64,000 bases of DNA from Choristoneura fumiferana (taxonomy: Eukaryota; Arthropoda; Insecta; Lepidoptera; Tortricidae): assembly GCF_025370935.1 (NCBI RefSeq), contig NC_133496.1:8773042-8837041 (forward strand), in the 5' to 3' direction. Shown here one piece after another: positions 1 to 12,904 of this stretch (position 1 is the stretch's first letter; each line of letters begins with the position of its first letter). The notes beneath the pieces were generated by a model, which was not told the origin of the DNA, made no database searches, and saw nothing but the letters and a program-made list of their open reading frames with translations. The position numbers and the translations under genes were made by a program.

Positions 1-1000
1 ATTTTTCGTAGTAACTTGGTGTAAATTTACTGCCTTCAATTTGAATGTCTAACTGAGAATTTATATTTAAACAGCCTTTACTCGCGGCTTCCCTCGCATG
101 AAGAGTCTTCAGTTGCATAAAAATTTTGGGATTTTAGGAAATTGCCATGGGAATTCCAGAAAATTACATCGTGGTTTTCATTCTTTGGAAATCATTATTG
201 TGTAGAAATCATTTGGAAAATTTATTAATTCATAATATAAAAGTCAGGAACAGAATAGTGATTTGTTAAGTAGCTGATTGAAGAAGGTTAGGTTAGGTAT
301 TAGCCCTTAATTTAAAGTGTGATTGATTATATTCAAATTTATCAAATTCATCCCGCAGTTATAGCGCAAAAAAATAAACAAACAAACAAACACACACACG
401 CATGCATTATGTACAACATGAATAGGATTGCTGTCTACAAAAGCTTGCTGTAGGATCTCAAAAGAGACATAGTCCCAGTAGTCCCTAACAATAACGATCT
501 CCAGTCTCAGCCTTCCTATCTGAACACGATCTACCTTACCCAAAGTTCGACACTCGATAAGCCATCTCAGCGATATAAATCATTTTACGGCGACTGTACC
601 TCCTGTCTATGAGACAGGCTTTCACAGAGCATGAAGGCTCTTTATGCTCGAACGGCGATAGAACACCGCCAACTTAAATATACCCCATATTTAGTTGTAA
701 ACCTGAACTCCAGCGGTTCATTTTAAGTTTGTGAAGGCAGCACGGCCCGAAATGCCTAAACACGACTATAAATATCATATGGCATATATTACGCGAACGC
801 ATGTGTCGTTGTTTACGTGTGTTTAGACTCTAACGCATACAATCTGTTATCCACGATTTGTCAATGTGTGGGTTACGGTATGGAGGGTAAACATTTTGCT
901 TTGAAATTTTGTTTGGTGAAATAAGTAATTTGAGGTAAATTATGGAGATGGCGCCTCACATATGTATCACAGTACAGTCACTCCTCAGTTGGGAATATAA
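1..1000. other. No gene recognised
   Basis: AT-rich DNA. Only a small LINE-like piece (about 60-180) can be matched to another place in the window. Confidence 0.6.
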
Positions 1001-1002
1001 AT

Positions 1003-1115
1003 AACTAGCTTTTGCCCGGCTTCGCTCGCGTAGAATTCGGTTATCGCGCGCTGTTCCCTCGGGAACTATGCATTTTCCGGGATTAAAAGTAGCCTATGTC
1101 AGGGGTTGGACACTC
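1003..1115 (+). repeat. 5' part of the ACTAGCTTTTGCCCG repeat
   Basis: AACTAGCTTTTGCCCGGCTT through GGGATTAAAAGTAGCCTATG. Confidence 0.7.
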
Positions 1116-3600
1116 CGTAGTTTAGGTACGTTTACCTGGCGTGCCTAATCATTAGGCTAGGCGCACGGCAGTGGGTTGCCGCTCGGCTCACAGGCTGGAC
1201 ACATCGCCGTTCATTTGTGTGACTCCGAAACATATATCTCGTATAAGTTATATTGTTTGATAACGGATGTATAAAAAAAAAAAATAATTGGGGAATTATC
1301 ATTTTACAACATTCCGAAAGATATTGAAAGGCCGTTCTCTACTTCTCTAATTACCTAAGTCCCTGCCTAGCAGTAGTGCCTGGTACGATACCTACTAGTA
1401 GTTATCTAGTGATAAAGTTCTCGAATTGGTTTGTCAGAAACAGTGCAAATTTAGTTTGGAGGTAGCCAACTTATATCCGCCGTATGTAACTTTCTAAAAT
1501 AATATTTTTTGAAATCTGCGACCCTAGGCGCTGCCGCCCCTAGCCGCGGCCTATACGTCTATTTAAAATCCAGGACTGGTCAGAAATAATATTAATACAT
1601 GTTTAGCCATACGGAAATGCTGTAGCAGGCAAAGGTACGAGTAGTTGGTAGATAAGTAGGTTATTACCATTGTCATGCTTTGTTGTCATTTATGTTAAAG
1701 TATTAACTTATTTATCAAAAGTATTTATTTAATTTATATAAATACCCACTGTTATCTTTATTCATCGGCGAGTGGTAACCCTGATGTGCTCTTGGCGCCA
1801 ACCGGTTTCAACGGAATATGAACGCTTGTGTAACATGATAAGTTTCAATTTCGCGTACAAGTCGCAAGAGTAGGTAACGATTTATACCTAAACTTGACTT
1901 TTGTTCGAGAGAGTCCCTTCTGTACGGTAGTACTATTAGTTATTCTGTGCCTATGTCACTCTCTGGCGGCAAATGTGAGAAGTCGTGTGGTTGTTAGTGG
2001 GTATTCCTATAATAAGTGAGAGCGTATGTATGTACGTACCTACGGTACCTACCCTTTACTTCTCCGAACGGTGGGATGCATAAGGTGCATTTCGTACACC
2101 ATAAAAAGCTCTGTAATTTAAGTGCAAAGGCTACTTGTAGGTAAATACGACTGTCAGTGAATTAGCGCTGTGTAACTGGGATTGCATTTGGTTGTGTCGT
2201 GTCAAGAATCACTATTTGTTTGAATGAGTTTGCAGGAGAATCATCTGTACTTGTACTATTATGCTAAAACGCACATAATCTTCAAAGGATACACAGACGG
2301 CCCAGATACCATACCCTACATACCTATGCACAAGTCAGAACACTCAGAACGTGTTCGATTGGCGTTTTACCTTTGATTTCCCTCCGCTATGCAGATTAGG
2401 CAAGAAACGGTTGGGGTTAAGTAAAGTATTGAGTGACATTTCCGTACGAGTATCTCGGTGGCTAGATGTAGCGACTCCTAGCGCCATCTAGCTGTCGCAC
2501 AGATCAACTGCAACATTCGCATCGGAGTTTCCGAACTCGGACGCATAAATACAACTTTGGATCTGAAGCTCCTCCTTCGGACTTCGGTCCCCAGGCATAA
2601 CATCGGCCTGGAGAGCTCTGATCTAATGACCTTTTTTTTTTCTCACTCAATCCACCTATCCCCCTATCGCACTCTCAACTGAGTGTCAATTGTACGTATT
2701 TTCCTAAAATTACCAGATATTATTAAGTTGTAAGTAAATCTCAGTTTAGTTTCGTGCCAGCCGCTCCCTTGGACCTTTCGCCCTAGGCTCTAGCCTTACT
2801 AGCCTGTGGGTTAATCAGACCCTGCTGGAGAGAGATCACTGTATTATGATTTTTTGTAGTTTGTGTAAATACACCGTTTTACCTTACGTAAGCAAATATG
2901 CGTAACAAACAAATGCCGCAGACTTGTTTTTAGACTCCCGAATTAGACACAAAACAACAAAAGAAAATTTAAAAGCTACGCAAAGTCCAAAATAAAGCGT
3001 GTTGTTTGATTCACCACTCCAAAATGAGCCATGGAATCGAGAGTTCTCAATACACCTGTTAGACGTAAGGAGATCTACTTATACTGGGTGATCCACAATC
3101 TCACTGGAAGCTACCGCGACACGCTGAATTTGTTTAGGATTCCTAAATAAATACATCTATCTGTCTCATTAACATAAAGCGTTGAAGAAAGCAAAATTGA
3201 ATTCTAAAGTGCGTAGAATTGCATTCAATATTGGTTGAGAAGTCCTATATGTGTGCACGTATTTTTAAGGTGTAAGAGATGACTTTCATACATAGATGCA
3301 ATAAGCTTGTTTCTTATTTTTTTCTTCTTTATCTTTCACTTCGACATTTTGTTTTTCTACAAACTGCATAAATTACAGATTAAATGAGGGCTCGTAAACC
3401 CACATTTTAATAAACGAACTGTAAAAGATCATTTCATTAGGTAAATTGAAAAAAATACTCCCACTATGGAAATAAAATAGCCACTTAGCAGAAATATTGA
3501 ATTTTAACAGATACGGCACTTAGAAATTTAACACTCACGACACGTCAAAAATATTTTCCAATCGTTTCGTAACCGTCACGGACCTTTGCCTATACAGAAT
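1116..3600. other. No gene or repeat recognised
   Basis: I see no long reading frame, inverted repeat or internal match. Single-copy at the scale of this window. Confidence 0.55.
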
Positions 3601-3602
3601 TA

Positions 3603-3655
3603 AAAAAAAAATGGACAAGTGCGAGTTGAACTCGCGTTGCGGGGGTTGCCCACGA
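3603..3655 (-). repeat. GGCCAAGTGCGA family end fragment
   Basis: AAATGGACAAGTGCGAGTTG then AACTCGCGTTGCGGGGGTTG. Confidence 0.5.
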
Positions 3656-3859
3656 TAAATATGATAATTTGCCAATACTCATATTTTAATCCGACTTTTG
3701 TTTATGCGAAAATGGATGGATTTGGATGAAATTAGGTATGTACTCAGATAGCTGGACGTCTAGTCACAACACATAAAGGTAGCGGTTCGCGCCGCGACAG
3801 AGACAGTGACCGAGACAGGAGACCACGACCGGAGACCGTTGGGAGACCGCGACCGTCAC

Positions 3860-3955
3860 TTGACGTTTGACAAAAACAGTGACATTTGACATTACGGATT
3901 ACCTCTCGCTACACTAGCGCCTCTACGGGCGAATTCATACGCGATAGCCCTCAAT
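3860..3955 (-). mobile_element. GAGGGCTATCG-family end fragment
   Basis: Reverse complement of the left end: CTCGCTACACTAGCGCCTCT then GCGAATTCATACGCGATAGC. Confidence 0.65.
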
Positions 3956-3964
3956 GTGGTTGTT

Positions 3965-4015
3965 AACTTATTTTGTACAATAAAGAGTTTACATATGTAC
4001 AATACATACATGGTC
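3965..4015 (-). repeat. Family D 3' fragment
   Basis: TTATTTTGTACAATAAAGAG then TTTACATATGTACAATACAT. Confidence 0.55.
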
Positions 4016-4702
4016 TGTTGTATGCAACTTTAATGAAATCCAAGATGTACCTAATTTTTCGAAGTAAATACCCTAAATTTATATTAATTGGATTTAATGG
4101 TTTATGCGTCAAAAACCCTATAGTCTAAATCTAGTGTACGAGTATAATAATGGCCAAATTCAACTTATATATGTTTTTTCCAATTCCAAGAACCCTGAAT
4201 TCATATAATTATCTACAATAAAATGGTCTAGATTTTTTAGAAATCGTCTCGCATTTCACTTAGGATCAGTTAATTGTATTGAGTACACGACCTTATAAAA
4301 TACTCGTCCTCTAGACGTTGTTTAAAGCTTAATAAGTAAAGTTCAAAATATTCTGTATTTTGGCATTATAAAATAAGTGTGAATTATCTTTTGATTTAAC
4401 GTTTTGAGTTTATTTGATCTTCGTTTTATTCTGTTTTGATGTTGCCTCTACTAATTGAAGTGCTGAGTTTTTGTAAACGTTTTTATTAAATCTTGTTGAA
4501 AGTACGAGATGTTAGTTGGGGTTCGTTTTGTTATTCACAATTATAATGAGATTTTAACATAGTTTATTGCAGTGAACTTTCGAGTGTTCAAAGTGTGTTT
4601 AAGTAAGTATTGTGCATTGTTTTTTTGATGGTAAAATGAGTGGTAAAATGCCTGAACATGTTTGAATAAATCAGTGAAAAATTAGGAAATCATTAGCGAA
4701 TT

Positions 4703-5095
4703 AAAAAAACGGCCAAGTGCGACTATACATTTAACGTTAGCAAAAAAACATGGGAAATATTATTTTATTTTTATTTATTTTTAAAGTGAATATGCGACTA
4801 AATATTCTATGAATATTTCAAGCGTCTACGTTTCCGTTATTAATATCGAGCAAAAAACGGCAAAAAATCACGTTTGTTGTATGGGACATGGGAGCCCCCT
4901 TGAATATTTATTTTATTATGTTCTTAATATTTGTTGTTATAGCGGCCACAGTTATACATAATCTGTGAAAACTTCAACTGTCTAGCTCTCACGGTTCATG
5001 AGATACAGCCTGGTGACAGACGGACTGATGGAGGTACGGACAGCGAAGTCTGGTAATAGGATTTCCGTTTTTACCCTTGGGTACGGAACCCTAAA
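4703..5095 (-). repeat. Dispersed repeat GGCCAAGTGCGA...TACGGAACCCTAAA
   Basis: AAAACGGCCAAGTGCGAC, ATAGCGGCCACAGTTATACA, TCATGAGATACAGCCTGGTG, TTGGGTACGGAACCCTAAAA. The inverse copy is at 33696-34003. Confidence 0.75.
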
Positions 5096-5136
5096 ATAGA
5101 CATAATGGACATTATGGATAGATGACTTGATTAAAT

Positions 5137-5242
5137 TCGCAGGTTCTCGGAGGATGCAGGCCAACTTCTGCTTAAAGCAACTGGAGGTCTATGAAGGAGG
5201 TCTGCGGCTGATATGATGATGAAGATGATGAAAGGCATATTT
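5137..5242 (+). mobile_element. Diverged LINE 3' end with (GAT)n tail
   Basis: GCAACTGGAGGTCTATGAAG, then GGTCTGCGGCTGATATGATG and mixed GAT/GAA units. Confidence 0.45.
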
Positions 5243-5272
5243 AATCCGACTTTAGTTCTATTTTTTTTCTTT

Positions 5273-5487
5273 AACTAGCTTTTGCCCGCGGCTCCGCCCG
5301 CGTGGTATTCAGTTATTCGGGAACTGTGCATTTTTTCGAGATAAAAAGTAGCCTATGTCACTCTCGGGCCCGTAAACTATCTCTATGCCAAAAATCACGT
5401 CGATCCATCGCTCCGTTACGGCGTGAAAGACGGACAAACACACAAACATACAATCACACTTTCGCATTTATAATATTAGTATGGATT
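5273..5487 (+). repeat. Dispersed repeat ACTAGCTTTTGCCCGCGGCT...ATAATATTAGTATGGAT (full)
   Basis: Runs from TAACTAGCTTTTGCCCGCGG through ATGCCAAAAATCACGTCGAT and ACGGCGTGAAAGACGGACAA to TTTATAATATTAGTATGGAT. The same unit in reverse is 15709-15929. Very common in Lepidoptera; class unknown to me. Confidence 0.8.
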
Positions 5488-5625
5488 ATTGTATATATTT
5501 ACTCCACTCGACTTTTACTCCAATTATTTTATTCATTTTATATTTACAATAGACGCAGTCTTCCAATTAAGGATAGTCTCCGAGATATAGTCCTTTGTCA
5601 CGAAACGAAACAAAGGATCGTATTA

Positions 5626-5725
5626 NNNNNNNNNNNNNNNNNNNNNNNNNNNNNNNNNNNNNNNNNNNNNNNNNNNNNNNNNNNNNNNNNNNNNNNNNNN
5701 NNNNNNNNNNNNNNNNNNNNNNNNN
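5626..5725. other. Assembly gap (100 N)
   Basis: One hundred unresolved bases, likely a fixed-size scaffold gap. Any reading frame drawn across it is meaningless. Confidence 0.99.
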
Positions 5726-8149
5726 AACTTAGCGCATTGTTCAACAAAAACGGCGTGTTTCGTATGCTAATTAATGCGTCATGCTCAGTTCCTGACTGAT
5801 CATATTTTCTAAGTAGATGTTGTAAATTAAAAACGTCGTGTTTTGGACCCGATTTTTTTAATCTGGAAATGTTCTCTTAATAAATATAAATGTTTACAAA
5901 CAGTGTAGTTTTGTTATTGTGACGCAACGGCTCGGTTACCTTGCATACTCCTGTCGTGCAATTGCTTATTATTCGTCCTGTGAACTAATGTCCAATTCGT
6001 TATAAAATTTGTTGTTCAAAGTAACGCCTTAAATTACACAACAAAAGAAGATAATTTAAAAGAAGGATGAAATGCCGTTAATATTTTTAAACGCACCAGC
6101 AATAACGCGGCTGGCCTTCAACGTTCCAAAACAGATTATTTGAAAACCCCAAACGGCAGGAGCCCAAAAATGAAACGAATTTTTAACTTCAAAGCACACC
6201 CCGTCGAAATTAAGCAAGATTTTTTTTCTACAACAAAGGGATTCGATTATAGACGGGAAAGGCTCTACTTGAGCGTCTATATTATTACGGAGTAAGGCTT
6301 TAGTAGCAAAAATGTGAGCGGAAAGAGAAATCTGATCCACGTAATAAACACTTATTTGTAGAAATTGTGTAATATTAAGCTATGTATTGTTTATATTTTC
6401 AATGTTTGCTTTAAAGTAATCAATATTTAACTTAGCTTCACTTAGTCTTAATTATCAACGTAATTAACCTCTTAGAATATACAAAAAGTGAAAGGCTCAT
6501 TTGGTCCATCACGCCTGCGAACACTTCCTTACGCCAATTTCCACTGATTTGCACACATTCGCTGTTATCACTGCTCTCATTATGTATCTTGTTACGAATT
6601 TATACTGAAAGTAAGGTAAAGCTGCTCTTTGCAACTCAGAACCTACTAAAGTGTCTTATTCAGACCGTAACGTTCTTTGGTAACAAGGAATCTACAAGAA
6701 GTTTCGGGTTTAATTAATATAATAAAGACGACTTACGAGCATACCATAACGGAGCTAATGCCGTTTGCTGTAGTTCATTATTCCATTTGACAGTAAAATT
6801 ACGAGTATAATAATGTGTATTATTTTGGACTCCCAAAAAGCGTGGGGTTGACTTTAAAGGTTAAACATTTAAGAGTTGCGATTTTACAGTTTAACACCTG
6901 TATGTCTATAGGTTCTGAAGAAAAATCTTTTCAATTAAGACCTATTCGCATGAGCTACGTTACCATTTACTACATAATCACATGATTTTGATTACGTACT
7001 CGATTGAAACATAAAAAATGTTTTTTTCTGTAACTTCTTTTATTTGTATGAAAAAACTTTAACTAAGTACAACGTGTTTTCATTTTACGAATGAGACCAG
7101 CCAGCCTAATTTGCCACCGGTACTATGCTATGCTTTTTAAAATTTGTCCGAAATTAAGTAATAATTTAGTTATTATGTCATAACAAGTAAGTATTACATA
7201 TAAAATGTTTGCGACTTTCAGGTTACAAAAAACTTTAAATTAATGTTGTAAAATATTTCTGCAATAAAAGCTTAATGAAATTACGACAATATTTTTCACT
7301 CAACCCTGACGGTAGACATTGATTGATGGTGGGAGTTGTTAACATCTCTTCTTGATCGTGATAGGGTTGTAACAGCGAAGTTTTTACGGTACCCTAACAA
7401 AATAAAATTTAAAACGTGATGCTATGCAGCTTACGTTGTAGGGTTTTTTGTCCCAGAATCTTTTCTGTTTTATAAAAATGTTAATTAATTTATCACATTA
7501 ATAATAGAAATAAAGCAAAATGTAGAAGAAGCTTTTGTTAAAAATATTTTTTAATACTAGTTTGTTGTTGACTGTATTTGCATTCAATTTACATATAGAG
7601 GGCGTCCCAAGACTATGGACATGAGGGAAAGTACCTGAAATATCGTAAATTAGGGACATTTTGCTGAAAGAAGACTGTGTTATTTTTAAAAGTTAGTAAT
7701 TCTGCATTTACCTAAAGATTTCTAAAGAATTACTTGCTTGGTCTGGGAATCGAACAGACTTAAATGTTGAAAAAAATCACCGCTATTTATATGATGCGAT
7801 CGAAAGAATTGACAAAAAAACTTCTTAAGTGACATAGTATTTTAAAAGAAGGAAAAACGTAAAATGTTTGAGTCAAATTTCAAGAAAATTATTTATTGCC
7901 GACAACGACGTTCGAAAAATAGCGATAATATTATCATTTCATAAATAGCATTGATTATTCGCAAATAAGAACGCACTTAATAAAAGATTTCGTAGCACAG
8001 TTTTCCCTAATTATAATTATTCAAGAGTGTAGTTTTAATAAAAAAAATACTCATAGAAAAATTATACTTTAAGGATAATCTTTAGTATTCCTAAACTAAA
8101 GCTGAAGCTATACCGAACTCCTTCGAACTGATTAGCGGCCTATACGTCA
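5726..8149. other. No gene recognised
   Basis: AT-rich. A minus-strand 94-codon frame at 6056-6340 has no recognisable domain. Confidence 0.55.
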
Positions 8150-9273
8150 AATATTTAATATGATGTTGTATTGACATATTATCTGGACGACAGCTTATAC
8201 TTTGGTGACACTCTGAAGAGAAATGCAAGAAAAATGTTAAATCTTGCTTGTAAAGTGCTTCAAGATCTAGGATTTATTATTAACTTCGAAAGAGTGTACT
8301 CTCTCCTAGTAAAACATGTAAATATTTAGGGTTTCAATAGATTCTTCTAACATGTCTCTATCAGTGCCTAAAACAAAAGCAGCTTTCAATAGTAGAAAAA
8401 TTAAAATATATTTAAGCTAAAGCGTCACTTTACCATTAGAGAATTTTCTCAAATACTGGGGTTACTCAACTCAGTTTGTCCAGCCGTACCATATGGTTGG
8501 TATATACCAAATTACTTGAAAGGGAAAAATATCTAGCATTAATTAAAAATAGTGACAATACGACGCAATAATGACCTTACCCTCATGATATGCACTCAGA
8601 GCTAGATTGGTGGTGTAAGAATATCGATAAATATAACCCTATTAAAGAACACAAATTTGCAATAGAAATACACACACAGACGCATCATTGACAGGTTGGG
8701 GCGCTGTGTGTGGAGATGAAAAAGCATCGGGTTCCTGGTCAATTGAGGAAAAGAAACCATATTATTTCTTAGAATTGAAAAGCTGCATATTAAGGACTCA
8801 AATGTTTTTCTAAAAATTTACTAATTGTGAGCTGTTGTTAAGAATTGATAACACGACAGCAGTAGCTTATATTAATAAAATGGGAGGTATCCAATTTCCA
8901 CACCTCAATAGCATAACAAGAAATTTTGCCAATGGTGTGAAGAGAGAAATATTGGGTATTTGTATCTTACATAAATACTAAAGATAATTTCTATGCAGAT
9001 AGAGATCTAGAAAAATCACATTGAATGGCGAGTTGAGTCACCAAGCTTATACAAAAATTGTAAAGGTTCGGCACTCTCCAGACATAGATTTATTTGCTTC
9101 TAGAATCAATAGAAAAATGTTTGAAATTTGTATCCTGGAATGTGACCCAGAAGCCTTGCTGTTGACGCATTTACACTTAACTGGACAAATATGTTTTTTT
9201 ATGCTTTCCCGCCCATTTTCTCTGGTACTAAAATGCGTACATAAAATTAGGACTGGATAAAGCCACCGGAATA
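8150..9273 (+). pseudogene. Decayed DIRS-like retrotransposon reverse transcriptase/RNase H
   Basis: Translated in pieces, this gives a recognisable RT and RNase H. YLDD, the catalytic RT motif, lies at 8180-8191, followed by a segment reading LGFIINFE. CPAVPYGW is near 8480. RNase H-like TDASLTGWGAVCG spans 8676-8714, and RIDNTTAVAYINKMGG starts near 8841. PDIDLFASRIN follows near 9078, then a tail resembling DPEA and PFSLVLK. This order and wording match DIRS/PAT/Ngaro-type elements from family knowledge. The copy is dead: in-frame TAG at 8327, a frame change between the RT and RNase H parts, and further stops near 8812 and 8980. The 3' side is lost in the N gap. No tyrosine recombinase is seen, so the exact subfamily is open. 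Confidence 0.8.
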
Positions 9274-9446
9274 NNNNNNNNNNNNNNNNNNNNNNNNNNN
9301 NNNNNNNNNNNNNNNNNNNNNNNNNNNNNNNNNNNNNNNNNNNNNNNNNNNNNNNNNNNNNNNNNNNNNNNNNNNNNNNNNNNNNNNNNNNNNNNNNNNN
9401 NNNNNNNNNNNNNNNNNNNNNNNNNNNNNNNNNNNNNNNNNNNNNN
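9274..9446. other. Assembly gap (173 N)
   Basis: 173 unresolved bases. The gap truncates the DIRS-like relic on its left; on its right lies a fragment of another dispersed repeat. Confidence 0.99.
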
Positions 9447-9520
9447 GGATAGTTTTTGTCCCGAAAATTTCATAGTTCCCGCGGGATAGCGTAAAACGAA
9501 TTTTGCGCGGACGTAGTCGG
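9447..9520 (-). repeat. Fragment related to the ACTAGCTTTTGCCCG repeat
   Basis: TTCATAGTTCCCGCGGGATA, AAAACGAATTTTGCGCGGAC directly after the gap. Confidence 0.5.
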
Positions 9521-10734
9521 GGTAAAACGGATAGTATGGAAATAAAACACACTCACCTGATACTCGTAAATATCACAACCATCATAAAGAATCTTTTGAT
9601 TATTTGCACTACTGATTATTTTATAATTGTGATTGACAGAGCGAGTGCTAAGGACGAGCAAAGCATAGCAGTTTCAGCTTGGATAAAAACACGTTCTATT
9701 GTGCTTTTCTCAACTTTGATGCCGAGGAAAACACCACAAATTTTTAACCTGTTAACCACCTGTTAACCATAAAAAATGTTTATAACTATATTTCTGAAAG
9801 CTATCTTTTATAATCTCCACGAAAAGTTAGGTGCACCGCATTATATCGATCGTCAAGTTTAAAAGTAAAATCTATTTCTATACGCTTGCGGGAAATTAAG
9901 CGCTTTTCAACAAAGATTTCAAAACGAAAGGAAGTTTTACCAAGCTAGGGGCTGAAAATAATAATACAGCTTATTTTAAACTGTGCTTTTCATTTTCAAT
10001 CTCACTTACGGAATATTCATTAAATAATAATCAATTGTATCGTATTGTACAGACTTCAGTAGAAAACTCACTTAATTGTTTCCATGTGAGCTTTATCAAG
10101 GTCCGTTAGGCCAGTTTATATGAGCAAGTTTCTTTCCAAAACCCTTTTCTTTAATGTTGACGCTAAGTTTCCAAGCATGGGTCGCTGGAAATGCGGGCCC
10201 CGTCAATTCAGCTCAACATGTGGCCTTATGGGAATAAAACATTGCTTTGTGATAGCCTGATAGTATTTTTTCGCCTACGCGCGCTCATAATATTGAAGTG
10301 TGTTTTGACAAATAGTAAATAGCTTAAGCGAGTTCGATGCAGGATTAGAAACTTACAATCCGATGTTATTGAAACCATAGAGTAAACAATACAAAAAAAT
10401 AGGTATATAGATACAACAATATAATTCAATCTTTTACAGGCAACCTTTTACAAATGAAAGAAATAAGGAATAGATTTTAGCATGTGCAATTTATAGTAAT
10501 GAGAGGTATTCAAAATAGTACACAAATAACCCAACATGCAACATTCATAACCATGAATCACAGATAGTTATATCGTATTATAGTATACCTACTATATTCA
10601 CACTTATCGATAAGATAACAGATAATGCTCCCTAAGCATAGACTTAAAGATATGTAAATATTACCTATTAACCAAATTATTTACTTTACTGTCAAAAATT
10701 TTTACAATAATTATTCATTATAATATATTCTAGT
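9521..10734. other. No gene recognised
   Basis: Short overlapping frames only, no family resemblance. Confidence 0.55.
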
Positions 10735-10862
10735 GAATATTATAGGATCGCGGGATCGCGGTAGATGCGGAAAGCACAAGACCAGTCTGATTGGAGAGCC
10801 TTGGGGAACGCCTATGTCCAGCAGTGAACGTCTTTCGGCTGACATGATGATGATGATGAGCA
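10735..10862 (+). mobile_element. LINE 3' end with C-terminal coding remnant and (GAT)n tail
   Basis: From 10766 the plus strand reads MRKAQDQSDWRALGNAYVQQ then stop, a form I associate with the C-terminus of RTE/craft-like lepidopteran LINEs. TCTTTCGGCTGACATGATGATGATG follows as 3' tail. Confidence 0.65.
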
Positions 10863-11562
10863 GGTGGTTGGGTGAATGATCGAACACTCCTAATGTTTTT
10901 CATATTTTTTTAATTTCCAGATTACACTGCCATTTTACGCATCATGCGCTTCTAAAAAAAAATTAGGTAAGTTAAAAAAAAAAAAATAGCTCAAAAATTT
11001 CGTAAAAAAGTTGGCCAAAAATTAAAGGCCTCAGACAGTGGCAGTAATCCCCCCATCTCACTGCCAACAAAGCGTTCAGAATTCAGCGGAGCCAAATATA
11101 ATTTCGGTTCATATTTGGTTACACGTTGTTAATGAATTCACCATGGGCCGCCCGAAATGAGTCGCTTTATGTCCCGCCTGATCCTCCAAAGCATTCATGA
11201 GCGGTATTTAATATGGGAGCTTAAGTCGACGCCCGCTGGGGGAATCTAGAAACTGCAGAATTATTCTGTGACAAAAATAGTCGACAGATACAGTCTACCG
11301 ATATGGTTTATGCTACTGTGGACCGTAACCGAATCCGATATAAAAATTTCGGATAGTTTCGGACAGGAGCGGAGTCCAAATGAGACATGTTGTGACAGGT
11401 TTTTGTTTTTGTCCGGTCGAGCCGACAGAACAGCCCCGCTCGTCTTCTACATTTGTATATAACGCAAACAAATTTACAATATTGACATGAAATGAAATGT
11501 ACTTATAGATTTGTATATATATATTTTTTCTATAACGTTTTAAACTTTCGTGATTCTCACTC

Positions 11563-11666
11563 ATAGTCAAAATACCATACGGGACTTATCACGCTATTAA
11601 CGTCGAGGTAAATATTATTTGTGTAAAAATAGCGTGATAAGTCCCGTATTATGGTATTTTGACTAT
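11563..11666. mobile_element. Palindromic element, ATAGTCAAAATACCATACGG ends
   Basis: A 104-bp inverted repeat: ATAGTCAAAATACCATACGG then GACTTATCACGCTATT on the left, complement on the right. The same arm recurs without its partner at 12626 and 41143. Confidence 0.8.
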
Positions 11667-12625
11667 ATTATTTCTATCGCTAAGTCGTAAATTACGACTC
11701 GTAACTGTTAAAATTAAAGTCAAGCCATTTATATTCCTATTTGTATATTTACTTTTATACTTCTTTAAAATCCAATACCCGTCCCTAACTGAAACCGAAA
11801 CTATCAGATTGTCAGCAATAATTTAACATCCGTAACCGTAACCGAACCCGGTATTATGTTTGACATATCCGAATCCATGTCCAGATCCGAAATGTTATAT
11901 CCTAAACGTCCCTGAACTGAAGCACTTTTGCCTATTACAGCACTATACTACAGCACTTTTAACGAGTTAATTAATAGGGCAGGCTACAAACAACGCTATA
12001 ATGCAATTCGCAATTTTGTCCCAAACATCGTTGTATACGATACAGCCGCTTCAAAGGCAGCTGTCCACCGCTGCACTAATTGCATTCGGACGACGGCGCA
12101 GCGCCACAGCTGTTATTTATAAAGCTTGACTTTCAATAAACTCAGCTTCTTTTAGAGATGCCACGAATATTTGGTAACTATTCGGTTTTCGGCCTATTCG
12201 GTAATGTTATATTATAGTCGGTATTCGGCCAACATTGAATGTTAAATCACGGAAAAATGTTACTAATAAATTAACACACTTACCTAATTGTACCAACAAA
12301 ACATTACAATTTATTACAGGTAAGTTGTCATAGTGAAAACATTTTTCAGCGTTTATTGAAAGCAATCCATTGCGTTTTTCTCATAAATACAATTTAGGAA
12401 ATAGGCGGTGACAGGCCGTTCATTGAATGGACCCCTCAAATTGTCACCCACTCGGGGTATCGAGGTGGCAAAATTGGCGTGAACGGCTAAAAGTGGAGAG
12501 GTTTTCCTAGTGCCATCTCGCCACTTACGGAAACACATCCATCCTTCGAGCTCTTACGCTCCACTCTAGACGTGGATGTTTAACTAGGTATGAGTGTGTG
12601 TATAACCGTATGTGTGTAAGTATGT
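11667..12625. other. No gene recognised
   Basis: No supported feature. Confidence 0.55.
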
Positions 12626-12904
12626 GTCAAAATACCACAAACGGGACTTATCACGCTAAAACACACGAGTAATAATTACCTCGACGTTTACACCCGGCCC
12701 GCCGTCGGTCGGTCCGTTTACGACGGGTGTGTGTACAACCGGCGGTTTCAGGGTTGCTGTGCCGCCACTAGCCGCCTTGTGACGACTGCCTGTACTAGTT
12801 ACACCAAAACACCAGCGGGCGATGGGGTCATCACATCCCTCCAACTGTATTATTATTAAAGCTTGTATATGTACATTAACTGAGTGGATTGTATGCAAAG
12901 ACAA
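12626..12904 (-). repeat. Dispersed repeat sharing the GGGACTTATCACGCTA arm
   Basis: GTCAAAATACCACAAACGGG, then ACACACGAGTAATAATTACC and TCGACGTTT, matching 41143-41210. A GC-rich tract continues (12690-12840). The minus strand is open for 82 codons but resembles no protein I know, so it is treated as non-coding repeat. Confidence 0.6.

Noticed and set aside
284..298. TTAGG telomere-like repeat (GGTTAGGTTAGG)
   Set aside because: Only about two units; chance is enough.
5302..5799. 165-codon plus-strand frame
   Set aside because: Runs through 100 N and through a known dispersed repeat.
9228..9552. Minus-strand frames across 9274-9446
   Set aside because: Mostly unknown residues from the gap.
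12656..12904. Minus-strand 82-codon frame as a gene
   Set aside because: Lies in a dispersed repeat whose other copies do not keep the frame.
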